From: Sorghum bicolor
Taxonomy: Eukaryota > Streptophyta > Magnoliopsida > Poales > Poaceae
Direction of reading: 5' to 3'
Length of the DNA: 64,000 nucleotides
NCBI RefSeq assembly: GCF_000003195.3
Contig: NW_018396400.1
Location: forward strand, 205,976 to 269,975
Positions 36,556 through 47,850 of this stretch are shown here, in pieces. The stretch's first letter is position 1. Each line of letters opens with the position of its first letter. The notes beneath the pieces were generated by a model. The model made no database searches and had not been told where the DNA came from. It saw only the letters and a list, made by a program, of their open reading frames with translations. Position numbers and translations under genes: made by a program.

Positions 36556-37513
36556 TGTTCTTCTTCTTGTGCTCATCATGATCACTATCGTATGGACAAT
36601 CCGCCACAATATGATCGGGGCTCTTGCACTTGTAGCATAGCCTCACATATTCCTTGTTCTTGGAGTTGTCCCTTCTCTTTCTTGTATGGTAGCCCTTCTT
36701 CTTCATCATCTTACCAAACTTGCGGACGAAGAGTGCTAGTGCTTCATCATCACTATCATCATTAGAGCACTCCTCATCACATGATTCTTCCTTCTTGGCC
36801 TTGCCCTTGTTCTTGCTCTTGGATGAAAAGCTAGCTTTGAATGCTACACTCTTCTTCTTCTTCTTCTTATCATCATCATCCTTCTTCATGACCTCATCAT
36901 CATCATTGTCATTGTATTGATCTTCGGTCATGACATCTCCAAGTACCTCATTGGGAGATACACCTGTCAATCCACCTCTAAAGATGATTGTTCTCAATGT
37001 CTTGAACCTCTTGGGCAAGCACATCAAGAACTTGTGAATGAAGTCCTCATCTTTCACTTTCTCACCAAGGCCCTTGAGATCATTGATGATGACTTGGAGC
37101 CTATAGAACATCTCTGGTATAGACTCATCATCCTTCATCTTGAAGTTTGAAAGCTTGTCCTTGAGCATATACAACTTGGCACTTTTTACCGTTGTAGTGC
37201 CCTCATATGTTTCTTCAAGCCTTGTCCACACTTCACTAGCCTTCTCAAGATCTTTGACTTGTTCAAATACCTTTGAATCAATGCCATTGTATATTGTGTT
37301 GAGAGCCATAGTATTGCATTGCTTGTTTGCTCTGTCATTGTCGGTGGGGTTAGCCGGATCAAGAATCACAAAGTCATTTTCGGTGACTTCCCACACTCTA
37401 TCATTTATTGATCCAAGATACATTTTCATCTTTCTCTTCCAATAGTCAAAAGAACTTGTGCCATCAAAGAACGGTGGTTTGCCCCCAACATGGTTGAACA
37501 CTATTTGAGCCAT
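36555..37513 (-). pseudogene. Truncated second gag copy, fused to satellite
   Basis: Starts MAQIVFNHVGGKPPFFDG like the complete copy at 45870 and is nearly identical through the Lys/Asp-rich region and the zinc knuckle CYKCKSPDHIVADC. After KKKNK it runs into antisense satellite, so the open frame ends in satellite-derived residues at 36533. The break point shares TCT between gag and satellite, the sign of an illegitimate (microhomology) deletion. Confidence 0.93.
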
Positions 37514-37558
37514 AATTTGAGCACCGAGGTTGTTAAGCCTTCACAAACGGTGACCACG

Positions 37559-37570
37559 GCTCTGATACCA
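37559..37570 (-). other. Primer-binding site, second copy
   Basis: The minus strand reads TGGTATCAGAGC two bases after the LTR end, the standard plant Copia site complementary to the 3' end of initiator tRNA-Met. Its presence downstream of the 3' LTR shows that the middle LTR also served as a 5' LTR. Confidence 0.93.
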
Positions 37571-37572
37571 CT

Positions 37573-39452
37573 TGAAAGGTCCTAATATGGCTAGTGGGGG
37601 GGTGAATAGCCTATTTAAAAATTCTACAAACTCACTAGAGCAAGAGGTTAGTAAAAAACAAAGCGAAGCTTTTTGCTCTAGCTCTAATGGGGTGTTTGCA
37701 AGCCACCTATCGAACAATTCTAGTTGATATAATCGCTAGGCACACAAGAGCTATGTCACTACTTACACTAGAAAGCTACCTAAAGTTTCTATACAAGTAA
37801 GTAAGCTACTCTAGTTTGCGGGAATGTAAAAGAGTGGATGAGATAATTATACCACCGAGTAGAGGATGAACAAATCACCAATATAAACAATCAAGCACCG
37901 GGAGAATGCCAATCAAATACAATTGAGACACCGATTTTTCTCCTGAGGTTCACGTGCTTGCCGGCACGCTATGTCCCCGTTGTGTCGACCAACACTTGGT
38001 GGTTCGGTGGCTAAGAGGTGTAGCACGAACCTCGTCCTCACTAGGACACCACAAGAACCTACCCACAAGTGAGGTAACTCAATGACACGAGCAATCCACT
38101 AGAGTTACCTTTCGGCTCTCCGCCGGGGAAGGTACATGACCCCTCACAATCACCGAGAGATGGCCACAAACAATCACCAACTCGTGCCAATCCTCCTCCG
38201 CTGCTCCAAGCCGTCTAGGTGGCGGCAACCACCAAGAGTAACAAGAAAACCGCAGCTAGAACGATCTCCAAGTGCCACTAGATGCAATCACTTAAGCAAA
38301 TGCACTTGGAATCACTCCCAATCTCACAAAGATGTATAATCTATGAAGGAGATGAGTGGGAGGTGTTTGCTTAGGCTCACAAGGATGTCTAGTAGTCAAG
38401 AAAGCCAAGAGAGTGGGCCCCAAGCCAGCCAAACACTTATTTATAGCCCTTCAAACAAATAGAGTCGTTGGCTCTTTCACTGGGCGAAATACGGGATCAC
38501 CGGACGCTCAGCCCTTGCGTCCGGTGCTCCAACGTCAGCCACATGTCGCCTTTTGAACTTCTCGTGTCAGAGTCTAACGGTCACCTGCAGTGCACCGGAC
38601 GCTGAGCAAGTTAGCACCGGACGCGTCCCGTGCACACCGGACTCATGCGCAGAGAGTTCCGCAAACCTGCGGGTCACCGGACGCTAAGCACCGGTAGCGT
38701 CTGGTGCTCACCAGACCCATGCGCAGAGAGGGTCGAAAAACGCCCGCACACCGGACGCGCACCACCGGACGCTCAATCCAGTGTCCGGTGCCTATCGTCC
38801 GGTGCCTTACCCTAGCTGGGCCAGGCACTGTCTGCACCGGACGCTCAGACTCAGCGTCCGGTGCTCCAGAAGCCAGCGTCCGGTGAGTCTCCAAATTTCC
38901 CTCCGGCGCAATAGAAAATATGCACTTCATTTTCTCAAAAAGCGCCGAATCCCAACCCATCCTCTCTCTACCCTTCAAACTCCACCTCCTTCTCAAAGTG
39001 TGCCAACACCACAAAGTGTAAACCAACATGTGCACGTGTGTTAGCATTTTCACAATCATTTTCTTTGAAGGAGTTAAGTTAGCTCACTAGGTTCTAAATG
39101 CATGCACATGAATAATGACACCTAGTGGCACTTGATAACCGCTTAGCCAAAGAATTCCCCTCTTTATAGTACGGCTATCTATCCTAAATGTGATCACACC
39201 CTCTATGGTGTCTTGATCACCAAAACCAAAACCCTAAGCAATACCTTTGCCTTGATCTCCATAGGGTTTTGTTTTTCTCTCTCTTCTTTTCCAAGTTGAG
39301 CACTTGATCACCTTGTGGTCATCACCATCATCACCATGATCATCTCTTGCTCCATCACTTGGCATGTACCAACCTCATTAAGTCTACACACACTTAGCAT
39401 AGAGGTTAGTATTAGGGTTTCATCAATTATCAAAACCAAACTAGGGCTTTCA
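37573..39452 (-). repeat. Middle LTR of the Sirevirus tandem (3' LTR of the complete unit)
   Basis: 1,880 bp; starts TGAAAGCCC and ends GGACCTTTCA on the minus strand. It has the CACCGGAC cluster at 38492-38888 and an intact TATA box (minus GGGCTATAAATAAG, near 38441-38448). It differs from the outer LTR mainly by small indels in the palindrome cluster: about 19 bp and 30 bp are absent here, and about 9 bp (a CATCACCAT-type repeat) are extra. Confidence 0.94.
38492..38888. repeat. CACCGGACGC / GCGTCCGGTG palindromic cluster in LTR
   Basis: Many direct and inverted copies of the decamer, as in the other Sirevirus LTRs. The indels that distinguish this LTR from 45930-47850 fall in or next to this cluster, suggesting slippage or hairpin-mediated change. 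Confidence 0.85.
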
Positions 39453-39466
39453 ATCTCCCCCTTTTT
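39453..39466 (-). other. Polypurine tract
   Basis: The minus strand reads AAAAAGGGGGAGAT directly before the LTR start, the same design as the tract at 32752. Related CTCCCCCT motifs on the plus strand near 39598, 40020 and 40106 are the repeated upstream copies. Confidence 0.85.
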
Positions 39467-40563
39467 GGTAATTGATGACAACCCTTTTTACAAAGATTTT
39501 CAATAAAATTTTCTTGGATTCATGTTGCTTGCCCAAGCATTTTACCATGTGCAAAGATTATGGAGAAGTTTCATAAACCCAAAATTGGTAGCAATTGCTC
39601 CCCCTACATATGTGCTAAGAGTTTGGATTTGAAAGCTTGCACATATGCTTGAATAGGAAATATAGGAGTCAATTTCTACCAAAAGATGCTAAGGTGTAAA
39701 GAATGGACCTTTGAAGCGTGATACCAATCAGAGTTGCCAATGCACACCACCCTTAGCACCATTAGTAACTAGACATTCACAAAACTAGAACACCCCGTGA
39801 GATCAACATTATAAACAAGGTTCTAGTACCACTTGTGAAACAAATAAAGGTCTAGTTAAACTAACTATGTATGCTAGTTCTTCATTTCATCAATCAAGCC
39901 TACAACTAGCATACACCACACAAGCAAGGTATTGGAGAGAAGGCTTCTAAAGCTAATGCAAATGCAAGCAAACATATGTGATGCACCTTCAAATGCAACA
40001 TACAAGTTTATGAGCTTGCTCCCCCTACTTGTGTGCTTCAAAATTTTAATTGATCCCCTTCTTTTATTAAGTTACTCCCCTATCTTAAATCTTTGGGAAA
40101 TTCTCTCCCCCTTTGTCATCAAAGACCACCAAAGGTGAGCTCAAATTTTAGATAGGTTAGTGTGAAACCATGTGAAGTGAGATCATTTTCCCAAATTGGT
40201 CCAATCTAGATTAATTGCCTAAGATATTTAACTAGGTTTGAACCAAGGACAAGCTTCTTCACACCTCCAAATAAGGGTTATCTTGTACCATGTTGAGTTA
40301 AACACTTATAGCTCATATTCTAGATCAAACACTAGGATTGCAAGCCCACAAACATGTCATATGCTACCACTAGATCAAGTCAAGCATAGAAGCAATAGTG
40401 GTACCATACAAGCATCAAATTCGTTTGATTTTCATGAATGAGCCTAAGACATGTAAGGAATGACTAGATGCACTAAACACATCCTTAGCAAAGATGGATG
40501 ACATGTCAAACAATTTTACCTTGCTTTGCTCGAAGGAGAGGCACGTCATATAGTGGGGGTGCA
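39467..40563 (-). other. 3' non-coding region of the Sirevirus
   Basis: About 1.1 kb between the pol stop and the polypurine tract. It holds three or more extra polypurine-like motifs and no supported ORF. There is no envelope-like gene, which some Sireviruses carry here. Confidence 0.7.
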
Positions 40564-43500
40564 TCAACACATATTTGAGAAGTCAAGTATGTTCAATTCA
40601 TTCCTTAGCTTGCAAAACCTCTTCTCATCAAGTGGCTTGGTGAATATATCGGCAAGTTGATCATCGGTGCCTATACTCTCAATGCAAATGTCCCCTTTTT
40701 GTTGGTGATCTCTTATGAAGTGATGGCGGACATCTATGTGCTTTGTTCTTGAGTGTTGAACCGGATTGTTGGTGAGCTTCACGACACTTTCATTGTCACA
40801 TAGCAATGGCACTTCTTTGAAATTGATTCCAAAATCTATCAATGTTGCCTTCATCCATAGAATTTGTGCACAACAACTACCGGCCGCAATGTACTCCGCT
40901 TCGGTGATTGATAGTGCAACACTATTTTGCTTCTTGGATGACCATGAGACAAGTGATCTACCCAATAGTTGACATGTGCCCGATGTGCTTCTTCTCTCAA
41001 CTTTGCATCCCGCATAGTCCGAATCGGAATATCCAACAAGTTCAAACTTTGCACCTTTGGGATACCACAAACCAACATTTTTTGTATGCTTCAAGTACCT
41101 CAATATTCTCTTTGTTGCTTTCAAATGACTTTCTCTTGGTGAGGCTTGGAATCTTGCACACATGCATACACTAAACATGACATCCGGTCTTGATGCAGTC
41201 ACATAGAGTAGGCTTCCAATCATAGACCGATATAACTTTTGATCCACCATATTTCCACTCGTATCACTATCTAGGCTTCCATTTGTTCCCATTGGAGTGC
41301 TAATTGCCTTTGCATCATCCATTCCAAACTTCTTTAGCATGTCTTTTATGTACTTGCCTTGACTCACAAATGTGCCATTCTTCAATTGCTTGATTTGAAG
41401 ACCAAGGAAGTAACTAAGCTCTCCAATCATTGACATCTCAAACTCATTAGCCATCATGTTGCCAAACTCCTCACAAAATTCTTGGTTGGTTGATCCAAAT
41501 ATGATATCATCAACATATATTTGCAACACAAACAAGTCCTTGCCAATCTTCTTGGTGAAGAGAGTGGTGTCAACCTTGCCCATCTTGAAACCTTTAGAGA
41601 GTAAGAAATCTCTCAATCTCTCATACCATGCTCTAGGTGCTTGCTTCAAACCATACAATGCCTTTCTTAGCTTGTAAACATGGTTGGGTTTCTTGTCATC
41701 TTTAAAACCGGGAGGTTGCTCAACATAAACTTCTTCATTGATATAGCCATTGAGAAATGCACTCTTCACATCCATTTGGTATAGCTTGATATTATGAGCA
41801 CAAGCATAGGCCAACAAGATCCTAATTGCTTCCAATCTTGCAACCGGGGCATATGTTTCACCAAAGTCAAGACCTTCAACTTGAGTATAGCCTTGTGCTA
41901 CCAATCTTGCTTTGTTCCTTACAACTATCCCATCTTGATCTTGCTTGTTACGAAAGATCCATCTAGTACCAATGACATTGTGATCACTAGGCCTCTCAAC
42001 TAATTCCCGTACTTGATTTCTCTTGAAGTTGTTAAGCTCTTCATGCATAGCATTGACCCAATCAACATCTCTCAACGCTTCATCAATTTTCTTAGGCTCA
42101 ATGTGAGACACAAAGGAGAAATGCTCACAAAATGATGCTAATCTTGATCTAGTTTGCACTCCTCTTTGGATGTCACCAATGATATGATCTAATGGATGAT
42201 CTCTTGCAATATTTGTTGATTGGAGTATTTGCACTTGATTGCTTGCACTTGGTTGATCATGAGATGATGTACTAGTTTGTTGATCTTGCACTTGACTACC
42301 ACTTGTACTAGCTTGATTTTGATCATGAGAACCACTAGCTTGCACATTAGAGGTAGGAAGCACTTGATCTTTGTCATCTTCAACATCAATCACCTCTCTT
42401 GGCCTTAAATCACCAATATCCATATTCTTCATTGCATCGGCCAATTGAGTGCCTCTCACATCATCTAGATTCTCTTCTTCCTCTTGAGAGCCATTGGTTT
42501 CATCAATCTCAACATCATGTACCTCCTCAAGAGTACCACTAGTAAAATTCCAAACTCTATAAGCTTTGCTAGTAGTGGAGTAACCAAGCAAGAAACCTTC
42601 ATCACATTTCTTTTCAAATTTACTCAATCTAGTGCCTTTCTTCAATATGTAGCATTTGCAACCAAAAACCCGAAAGTATGCAATGTTGGGCTTTCTTCCA
42701 TTCAAGAGCTCATATGGTGTCTTCTCCATCATTGGGTGACAATAGAGTCGGTTGCTATAGTAGCAAGCCGTGTTGATTGCTTCGGCCCAAAAATAATTAC
42801 TCACATTGTATTCACTCAACATTGATCTTGCCATGTCAATCAAGGTTCTATTCTTTCTCTCAACAAGACCATTTGATTGTGGAGTGTACTTGGCCGAGAA
42901 TTGATGCCTAATGCCAAATTCATCACAAAGCTCATCAACTCTTGTATTCTTGAATTCACTTCCATTGTCACTTCTCACTTTCTTGATGGTTGTTTCAAAC
43001 TCATTGTGTATTCTCTTGACAAATGATTTGAAGGTTGCAAAAGCATCACTCTTGTCACTAAGAAAGAATACCCATGTGTATCTTGTGAAATCATCCACTA
43101 TCACAAATCTATATTTATTTCCACCAATGCTTGTGTATGTGGTTGGTCCAAATAAGTCCATGTGCAACAACTCAAATGCCTTGCATGTACTCATGATGCT
43201 CTTCTTTGCATGAGTGTTGACAACTTGTTTTCCGGCTTGACATGCACTACAAAGCTTGTCTTTCTCAAATGTGACATCTTTCAAGCCTCTAACAAGATCA
43301 TGCTTGACTAACTTGTTTAATTGTTTCATTCCAACATGACCAAGCCTTCTATGCCATAACAAACCCAAGCTAGATTTAGTGAGCAAGCATGTAGATAATT
43401 GAGCTTCACTAGCATTGAAATCAACCAAGTATAGATTCTCATATCTAAATCCTTTGAATATCAAGTTAGAGCCATCTACACTTATGATCTCTACATCATC

Positions 43501-43755
43501 AACTCCAAATATGCATTTGAAACCAAGATCACAAAGTTGAGCTACGGATAACAAGTTGAAGTTCAAGCTCTCTACTAGTAGCACATTGGAAATGCTCAAG
43601 TCATTAGATATAGCAATTTTACCAAGCCCTTTGACCTTGCCTTTGCCATTGTCACCAAATGTGATACTATCAACACCATGATCATCATTTGGCTTGATTG
43701 AATTGAACATTCTTGAATCACCGGTCATGTGTTGTGTGCACCCACTATCAAGCAC
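40564..43755 (-). CDS. Copia pol polyprotein: protease end, integrase, reverse transcriptase, RNase H (open throughout)
   Basis: 1,063 codons without a stop. Order by residue: protease active site [12 protein letters not shown] (about 2-13); gag-pre-integrase zinc region [13 protein letters not shown]...CSACQAGK (about 133-178); integrase core with [21 protein letters not shown] and [11 protein letters not shown] (D,D,E; about 195-305); RT from [11 protein letters not shown] with [32 protein letters not shown] and the catalytic [12 protein letters not shown] (about 600-790); RNase H with [20 protein letters not shown] and CDNESVVKL, ending with [11 protein letters not shown] and [12 protein letters not shown]. 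Integrase before RT is the Copia order. The listed first codon is GTG within HWVLDSG; translation would come from gag upstream, in the same frame but past two stops. It is the only undamaged large enzyme in the window. Confidence 0.95.
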   Translation of the reverse strand: MLDSGCTQHMTGDSRMFNSIKPNDDHGVDSITFGDNGKGKVKGLGKIAISNDLSISNVLLVESLNFNLLSVAQLCDLGFKCIFGVDDVEIISVDGSNLIFKGFRYENLYLVDFNASEAQLSTCLLTKSSLGLLWHRRLGHVGMKQLNKLVKHDLVRGLKDVTFEKDKLCSACQAGKQVVNTHAKKSIMSTCKAFELLHMDLFGPTTYTSIGGNKYRFVIVDDFTRYTWVFFLSDKSDAFATFKSFVKRIHNEFETTIKKVRSDNGSEFKNTRVDELCDEFGIRHQFSAKYTPQSNGLVERKNRTLIDMARSMLSEYNVSNYFWAEAINTACYYSNRLYCHPMMEKTPYELLNGRKPNIAYFRVFGCKCYILKKGTRLSKFEKKCDEGFLLGYSTTSKAYRVWNFTSGTLEEVHDVEIDETNGSQEEEENLDDVRGTQLADAMKNMDIGDLRPREVIDVEDDKDQVLPTSNVQASGSHDQNQASTSGSQVQDQQTSTSSHDQPSASNQVQILQSTNIARDHPLDHIIGDIQRGVQTRSRLASFCEHFSFVSHIEPKKIDEALRDVDWVNAMHEELNNFKRNQVRELVERPSDHNVIGTRWIFRNKQDQDGIVVRNKARLVAQGYTQVEGLDFGETYAPVARLEAIRILLAYACAHNIKLYQMDVKSAFLNGYINEEVYVEQPPGFKDDKKPNHVYKLRKALYGLKQAPRAWYERLRDFLLSKGFKMGKVDTTLFTKKIGKDLFVLQIYVDDIIFGSTNQEFCEEFGNMMANEFEMSMIGELSYFLGLQIKQLKNGTFVSQGKYIKDMLKKFGMDDAKAISTPMGTNGSLDSDTSGNMVDQKLYRSMIGSLLYVTASRPDVMFSVCMCARFQASPRESHLKATKRILRYLKHTKNVGLWYPKGAKFELVGYSDSDYAGCKVERRSTSGTCQLLGRSLVSWSSKKQNSVALSITEAEYIAAGSCCAQILWMKATLIDFGINFKEVPLLCDNESVVKLTNNPVQHSRTKHIDVRHHFIRDHQQKGDICIESIGTDDQLADIFTKPLDEKRFCKLRNELNILDFSNMC

Positions 43756-43797
43756 CCAATGCCTTCCTCCGGCTTTATAGTTTACCTACAAAACAAA

Positions 43798-44898
43798 TCA
43801 ATGTTTCTTAGGTACCCATACTTGCTTGGGTCCTTGGAGGTTAGTGACCAAGCTCTTTGGTACCCAAATGGCCTTCTTCTTTGGACCCACAATTGGTGTA
43901 CCAACAAACTTAGCATGCACACCCTTCTCACCCTTGGTAAGTACATAACAAGAATCAAGTACATTAGCATTTTTCTTGTTCTTGTTCATTTTATTGCAAT
44001 TAAGCTCTAAGTGCCCAACTTTCTTGCATTTGTTGCAATACCAACCATTGCTCTTCATAAAGCTAGGCTTGTGAGTTGCAAAGGCTTTCTTGCCCTTCTT
44101 GGGGGTATAGCCTAATCCCTCTTTATTGAGAGAAAACCTTTGGCTACCCAAGCACTTTAGCAAGCGGGCCTCACCACCATAGGCTTTGCCTAGGGCGTGA
44201 GTGAGCTCATCCACCTCTCTCTTGAGAGTCTCATTCTCAACCTTTAGTGAGGTATCACAAGTGACACTAACACTAGAAGTAGAGGTAGAGTTGGTGGTGG
44301 TGGATGAAGACCTACATGAAGAGTTAGTGGCAACAACAATAGGTGGGTTGGGTGATTCTTTAATTAAGTCACATGTTGTGCCCACATCACATGATACAAC
44401 AACCTTTTCCTTGTTCTCTTCTAACAACAAGGAGTGAGCTTTCTCAAGCTTGGTGTGAGCCTTGCCAAGCTTCTCATGGGCTTCCACTAGCCTCTCATGA
44501 TTAGCATTGAGCTCATCAAAGGATTGCTCAAGAGCTTTTAACTTCTTGGCCAATTCTTTGCACTTCTTGTTTTTAGATTGAATAAGTGAGTCGGCTTGTT
44601 CTAGCATGTCCATGAGTTGTTCATTAGTGAATTCATTTTCATCATCACTATCACTATTATGTTCATGTTCACTTTTACTTTCACTCTCATCATATTGTAC
44701 CTTGTGGCCCTTGGCCATGAAGCATGAAGGAGTGTCGAAGAGTGACGGCTTGTTGATAGCAATGCTTGCAAGTGCCTTCTTATTGGATGCTTTGTCATCA
44801 TCACTTGAATCATCATCCGAAGAGGCATCACTATCCCATGTCACAACAAAGGATCCACCCTTCTTCTTCTTCTTGAAGACCATCTTCTTCTCCTTCTT
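43798..44898 (-). CDS. Sirevirus gag, C-terminal half: acidic region, coiled coil, zinc knuckle
   Basis: In the same frame as 44899-45870, separated only by the TAA at 44899-44901. It opens with a Lys/Ser/Asp-rich stretch, then a long heptad-rich coiled coil (LMDMLEQADSLIQSKNKK, AHEKLGKAHTKLEKAHSL), a Ser/Thr-rich linker, a knuckle CNKCKKVGHLELNC, and the terminal signature WVPKSLVTNLQGPKQVWVPK. It ends at TGA (43798-43800). A gag with coiled coil is usual in Sireviruses. With the internal TAA this part would not be made unless the stop is read through. Confidence 0.88.
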   Translation of the reverse strand, partial: KKEKKMVFKKKKKGGSFVVTWDSDASSDDDSSDDDKASNKKALASIAINKPSLFDTPSCFMAKGHKVQYDESESKSEHEHNSDSDDENEFTNEQLMDMLEQADSLIQSKNKKCKELAKKLKALEQSFDELNANHERLVEAHEKLGKAHTKLEKAHSLLLEENKEKVVVSCDVGTTCDLIKESPNPPIVVATNSSCRSSSTTTNSTSTSSVSVTCDTSLKVENETLKREVDELTHALGKAYGGEARLLKCLGSQRFSLNKEGLGYTPKKGKKAFATHKPSFMKSNGWYCNKCKKVGHLELNCNKMNKNKKNANVLDSCYVLTKGEKGVHAKFVGTPIVGPKKKAIWVPKSLVTNLQGPKQVWVPKKH

Positions 44899-45870
44899 TT
44901 ATTTCTTCTCCTTCTTGTTCTTCTTCTCATGCTCATCATGATCACTATTGTATGGACAATCCGCCACAATATGATCGGGGCTCTTGCACTTGTAGCATAG
45001 CCTCAAATATTCCTTGTTCTTGGAGTTGTCCCTTCTCTTTCTTGTATGGTAGCCCTTCTTCTTCATCATCTTACCAAACTTGCGGACGAAGAGTGCTAGT
45101 GCTTCATCATCACTATCATCATTAGAGCACTCCTCATCACTTGATTCTTCCTTCTTGGCCTTGCCCTTGTTCTTGCTCTTGGATGAAGAGCTAGATTTGA
45201 ATGCTACACTCTTCTTCTTCTTCTTATCATCATCATCCTTCTTCATGACCTCATCATCATCATTGTCATTGTATTGATCTTCGGTCATGACATCTCCAAG
45301 TACCTCATTGGGAGATACACCCGTCAATCCACCTCTAAAGATGATTGTTCTCAATGTCTTGAACCTCTTGGGCAAGCACATCAAGAACTTGTGAATGAAG
45401 TCCTCATCTTTCACTTTCTCACCAAGGCCCTTGAGATCATTGATGATGACTTGGAGCCTATAGAACATCTCTGGTATAGACTCATCATCCTTCATCTTGA
45501 AGTTTGAAAGCTTGTCCTTGAGCATATACAACTTGGCACTTTTTACCGTTGTAGTGCCCTCATATGTTTCTTCAAGCCTTGTCCACACTTCACTAGCCTT
45601 CTCAAGATCTTTGACTTGTTCAAATACCTTTGAATCAATGCCATTGTATATTGTGTTGAGAGCCATAGTATTGCATTGCTTGTTTGCTCTCTCATTGTCG
45701 GTGGGGTTAGCCGGATCAAGAATCACAAAGTCATTTTCGGTGACTTCCCACACTCTATCATTTATTGATCCAAGATACATTTTCATCTTTCTCTTCCAAT
45801 AGTCAAAAGAACTTGTGCCATCAAAGAACGGTGGTTTGCCCCCAACATGGTTGAACACTATTTGAGCCAT
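44899..45870 (-). CDS. Sirevirus gag, N-terminal half
   Basis: 323 codons from MAQIVFNHVGGKPPFFDG. The N-terminal domain (SFDYWKRKMKMYLGSINDRV, VWTRLEETYEGTTTVK, FIHKFLMCLPKRFKTLRT) is the UBN2-type gag domain of plant Copia elements. A Lys/Asp-rich low-complexity stretch and the knuckle CYKCKSPDHIVADC follow. It stops in a run of Lys/Glu codons at TAA, after which the frame stays open to 43798, so the complete gag was probably one 690-codon frame. The start is supported by the primer-binding site 46 bp upstream. Confidence 0.92.
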   Translation of the reverse strand: MAQIVFNHVGGKPPFFDGTSSFDYWKRKMKMYLGSINDRVWEVTENDFVILDPANPTDNERANKQCNTMALNTIYNGIDSKVFEQVKDLEKASEVWTRLEETYEGTTTVKSAKLYMLKDKLSNFKMKDDESIPEMFYRLQVIINDLKGLGEKVKDEDFIHKFLMCLPKRFKTLRTIIFRGGLTGVSPNEVLGDVMTEDQYNDNDDDEVMKKDDDDKKKKKSVAFKSSSSSKSKNKGKAKKEESSDEECSNDDSDDEALALFVRKFGKMMKKKGYHTRKRRDNSKNKEYLRLCYKCKSPDHIVADCPYNSDHDEHEKKNKKEKK

Positions 45871-45915
45871 AATTTGAGCACCGAGGTTGTTAAGCCTTCA
45901 CAAACGGTGACCACG

Positions 45916-45927
45916 GCTCTGATACCA
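45916..45927 (-). other. Primer-binding site (initiator tRNA-Met type)
   Basis: TGGTATCAGAGC two bases inside the 5' LTR on the minus strand, the standard plant Copia primer site. Confidence 0.95.
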
Positions 45928-45929
45928 CT

Positions 45930-47850
45930 TGAAAGGTCCTAATATGGCTAGAGGGGGGGTGAATAGCCTATTTAAAAATTCTACAAACTCAATAGAGCAA
46001 GAGGTTAGTAAAAAACAAAGCGAAGCTTTTTGCTCTAGCTCTAATGGGGTGTTTGCAAGCCACCTATCCAACAATTCTAGTTGATATAATCGCTAGGCAC
46101 ACAAGAGCTATGTCACCACTTACACTAGAAAGCTACCTAAAGTTTCTATACAAGTAAGTAAGCTACTCTAGTTTGCGGGAATGTAAAAGAGTGGATGAGA
46201 TAATTATACCACCGAGTAGAGGATGAACAAATCACCAATATAAACAATCAAGCACCGGGAGAATGCCAATCAAATACAATTGAGACACCGATTTTTCTCC
46301 CGAGGTTCACGTGCTTGCCGGCACGCTATGTCCCCTTTGTGTCGACCAACACTTGGTGGTTCGGTGGCTAAGAGGTGTAGCACGAACCTCGTCCTCACTA
46401 GGACACCACAAGAACCTACCCACAAGTGAGGTAACTCAATGACACGAGCAATCCACTAGAGTTACCTTTCGGCTCTCCGCCGGGGAAGGTACAAGACCCC
46501 TCACAATCACCGGGAGATGGCCACGAACAATCACCAACTCGTGCCAATCCTCCTCCGCTGCTCCAAGCCGTCTAGGTGGCGGCAACCACCAAGAGTAACA
46601 AGAAAACCGCAGCTAGAACGATCCCCAAGTGCCACTAGATGCAATCACTCAAGCAAATGCACTTGGAATCACTCCCAATCTCACAAAGATGTATAATCTA
46701 TGAAGGAGATGAGTGGGAGGTGTTTGCTTAGGCTCACAAGGATGTCTAGTAGTCAAGAAAGCCAAGAGAGTGAGCCCCAAGTCAGCCAAACACGTATTTA
46801 TTGCCCTTCAAACAAATAGAGCCGTTGGCTCTTTCACTGGGCGAAATACGGGATCACCGGACACTCTTAAAGGGGCACCGGACGCTCAGCCCTTGCGTCC
46901 GGTGCTCCAACGTCAGCCACGTGTCACCTTTTGAACTTCTCGTGTCAGAGTCTAACGGTCACCTGCAGTGCACTGGACGCTGAGCAAGTTAGCACCGGAC
47001 GCGTCCGGTGCACACCGGACTCATGCGCAGAGAGTTCCGCAAACCTGCGGGTCACCGGACGCTAAGCACCGGTAGCGTCTGGTGCTCACCGGACCCATGC
47101 GCAGAGAGGGTCGAAAAACGCCCGCACACCGGACGCGCACCACCGGACGCTCAAGCCAGCGTCCGGTGCCTATCGTCCGGTGCCTTACCCTAGCTGGGCC
47201 AGGCACTGTCTGCACCGGACGCTCAGACTCATCGTCCGGTGCTCCAGAAGCCAGCGTCCGGTGAGTGCTTCTCAGCGAGAAACACTCCCGTGACTTCTCC
47301 AAATTTCCCTCCGGCGCAATAGAAAATATGCACTTCATTTTCTCAAAAAGCGCCGAATCCCAACCCATCCTCTCTCTACCCTTCAAACTCCACCTCCTTC
47401 TCAAAGTGTGCCAACACCACAAAGTGTAAACCAACATGTGCACGTGTGTTAGCATTTTCACAATCATTTTCTTTGAAGGAGTTAAGTTAGCTCACTAGGT
47501 TCTAAATGCATGCACATGAATAATGACACCTAGTGGCACTTGATAACCGCTTAGCCAAAGAATTCCCCTCTTTATAGTACGGCTATCTATCCTAAATGTG
47601 ATCACACCCTCTATGGTGTCTTGATCACCAAAACCAAAACACTAAGCAATACCTTTGCCTTGATCTCCATAGGGTTTTGTTTTTCTCTCTCTTCTTTTCA
47701 AGTTGAGCACTTGATCACCTTGTGGTCATCACCATGATCATCTCTTGCTCCATCACTTGGCATGTACCAACCTCATTAAGTCTACACACACTTAGCATAG
47801 AGGTTAGTATTAGGGTTTCATCAATTATCAAAACCAAACAAGGGCTTTCA
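45930..47850 (-). repeat. Outer 5' LTR of the Sirevirus
   Basis: 1,921 bp, TG...CA ends, closely matching 37573-39452. It includes a palindrome cluster at 46855-47262 with two short segments missing from the middle LTR. Its TATA position reads GGGCAATAAATACG (near 46798-46803) where the middle LTR has GGGCTATAAATAAG, so the core promoter of the only LTR placed to drive the full unit is altered. Satellite resumes at 47851. Confidence 0.93.

Larger units (their letters stand above)
36553..47850 (-). mobile_element. Sirevirus-like Copia retrotransposon, tandem form sharing a middle LTR, minus strand
   Basis: Read on the minus strand: LTR (47850-45930), primer-binding site, gag, pol, 3' non-coding region, polypurine tract, LTR (39452-37573), then a second primer-binding site and the first 0.96 kb of a second gag, cut off by satellite at 36553-36555. 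This LTR-internal-LTR-internal order is what unequal recombination, or a nested same-family insertion, leaves behind. The Copia order (integrase before RT), the CACCGGAC palindromes, the repeated polypurine motifs and the long gag place it in the SIRE/Maximus lineage. No target duplication can be read because one end is lost. Apart from stops in gag the internal part looks young. Confidence 0.92.

Noticed and set aside
39467..40563. Envelope-like gene of the Sirevirus
   Set aside because: Only short unrelated frames. The region is occupied by polypurine motifs.
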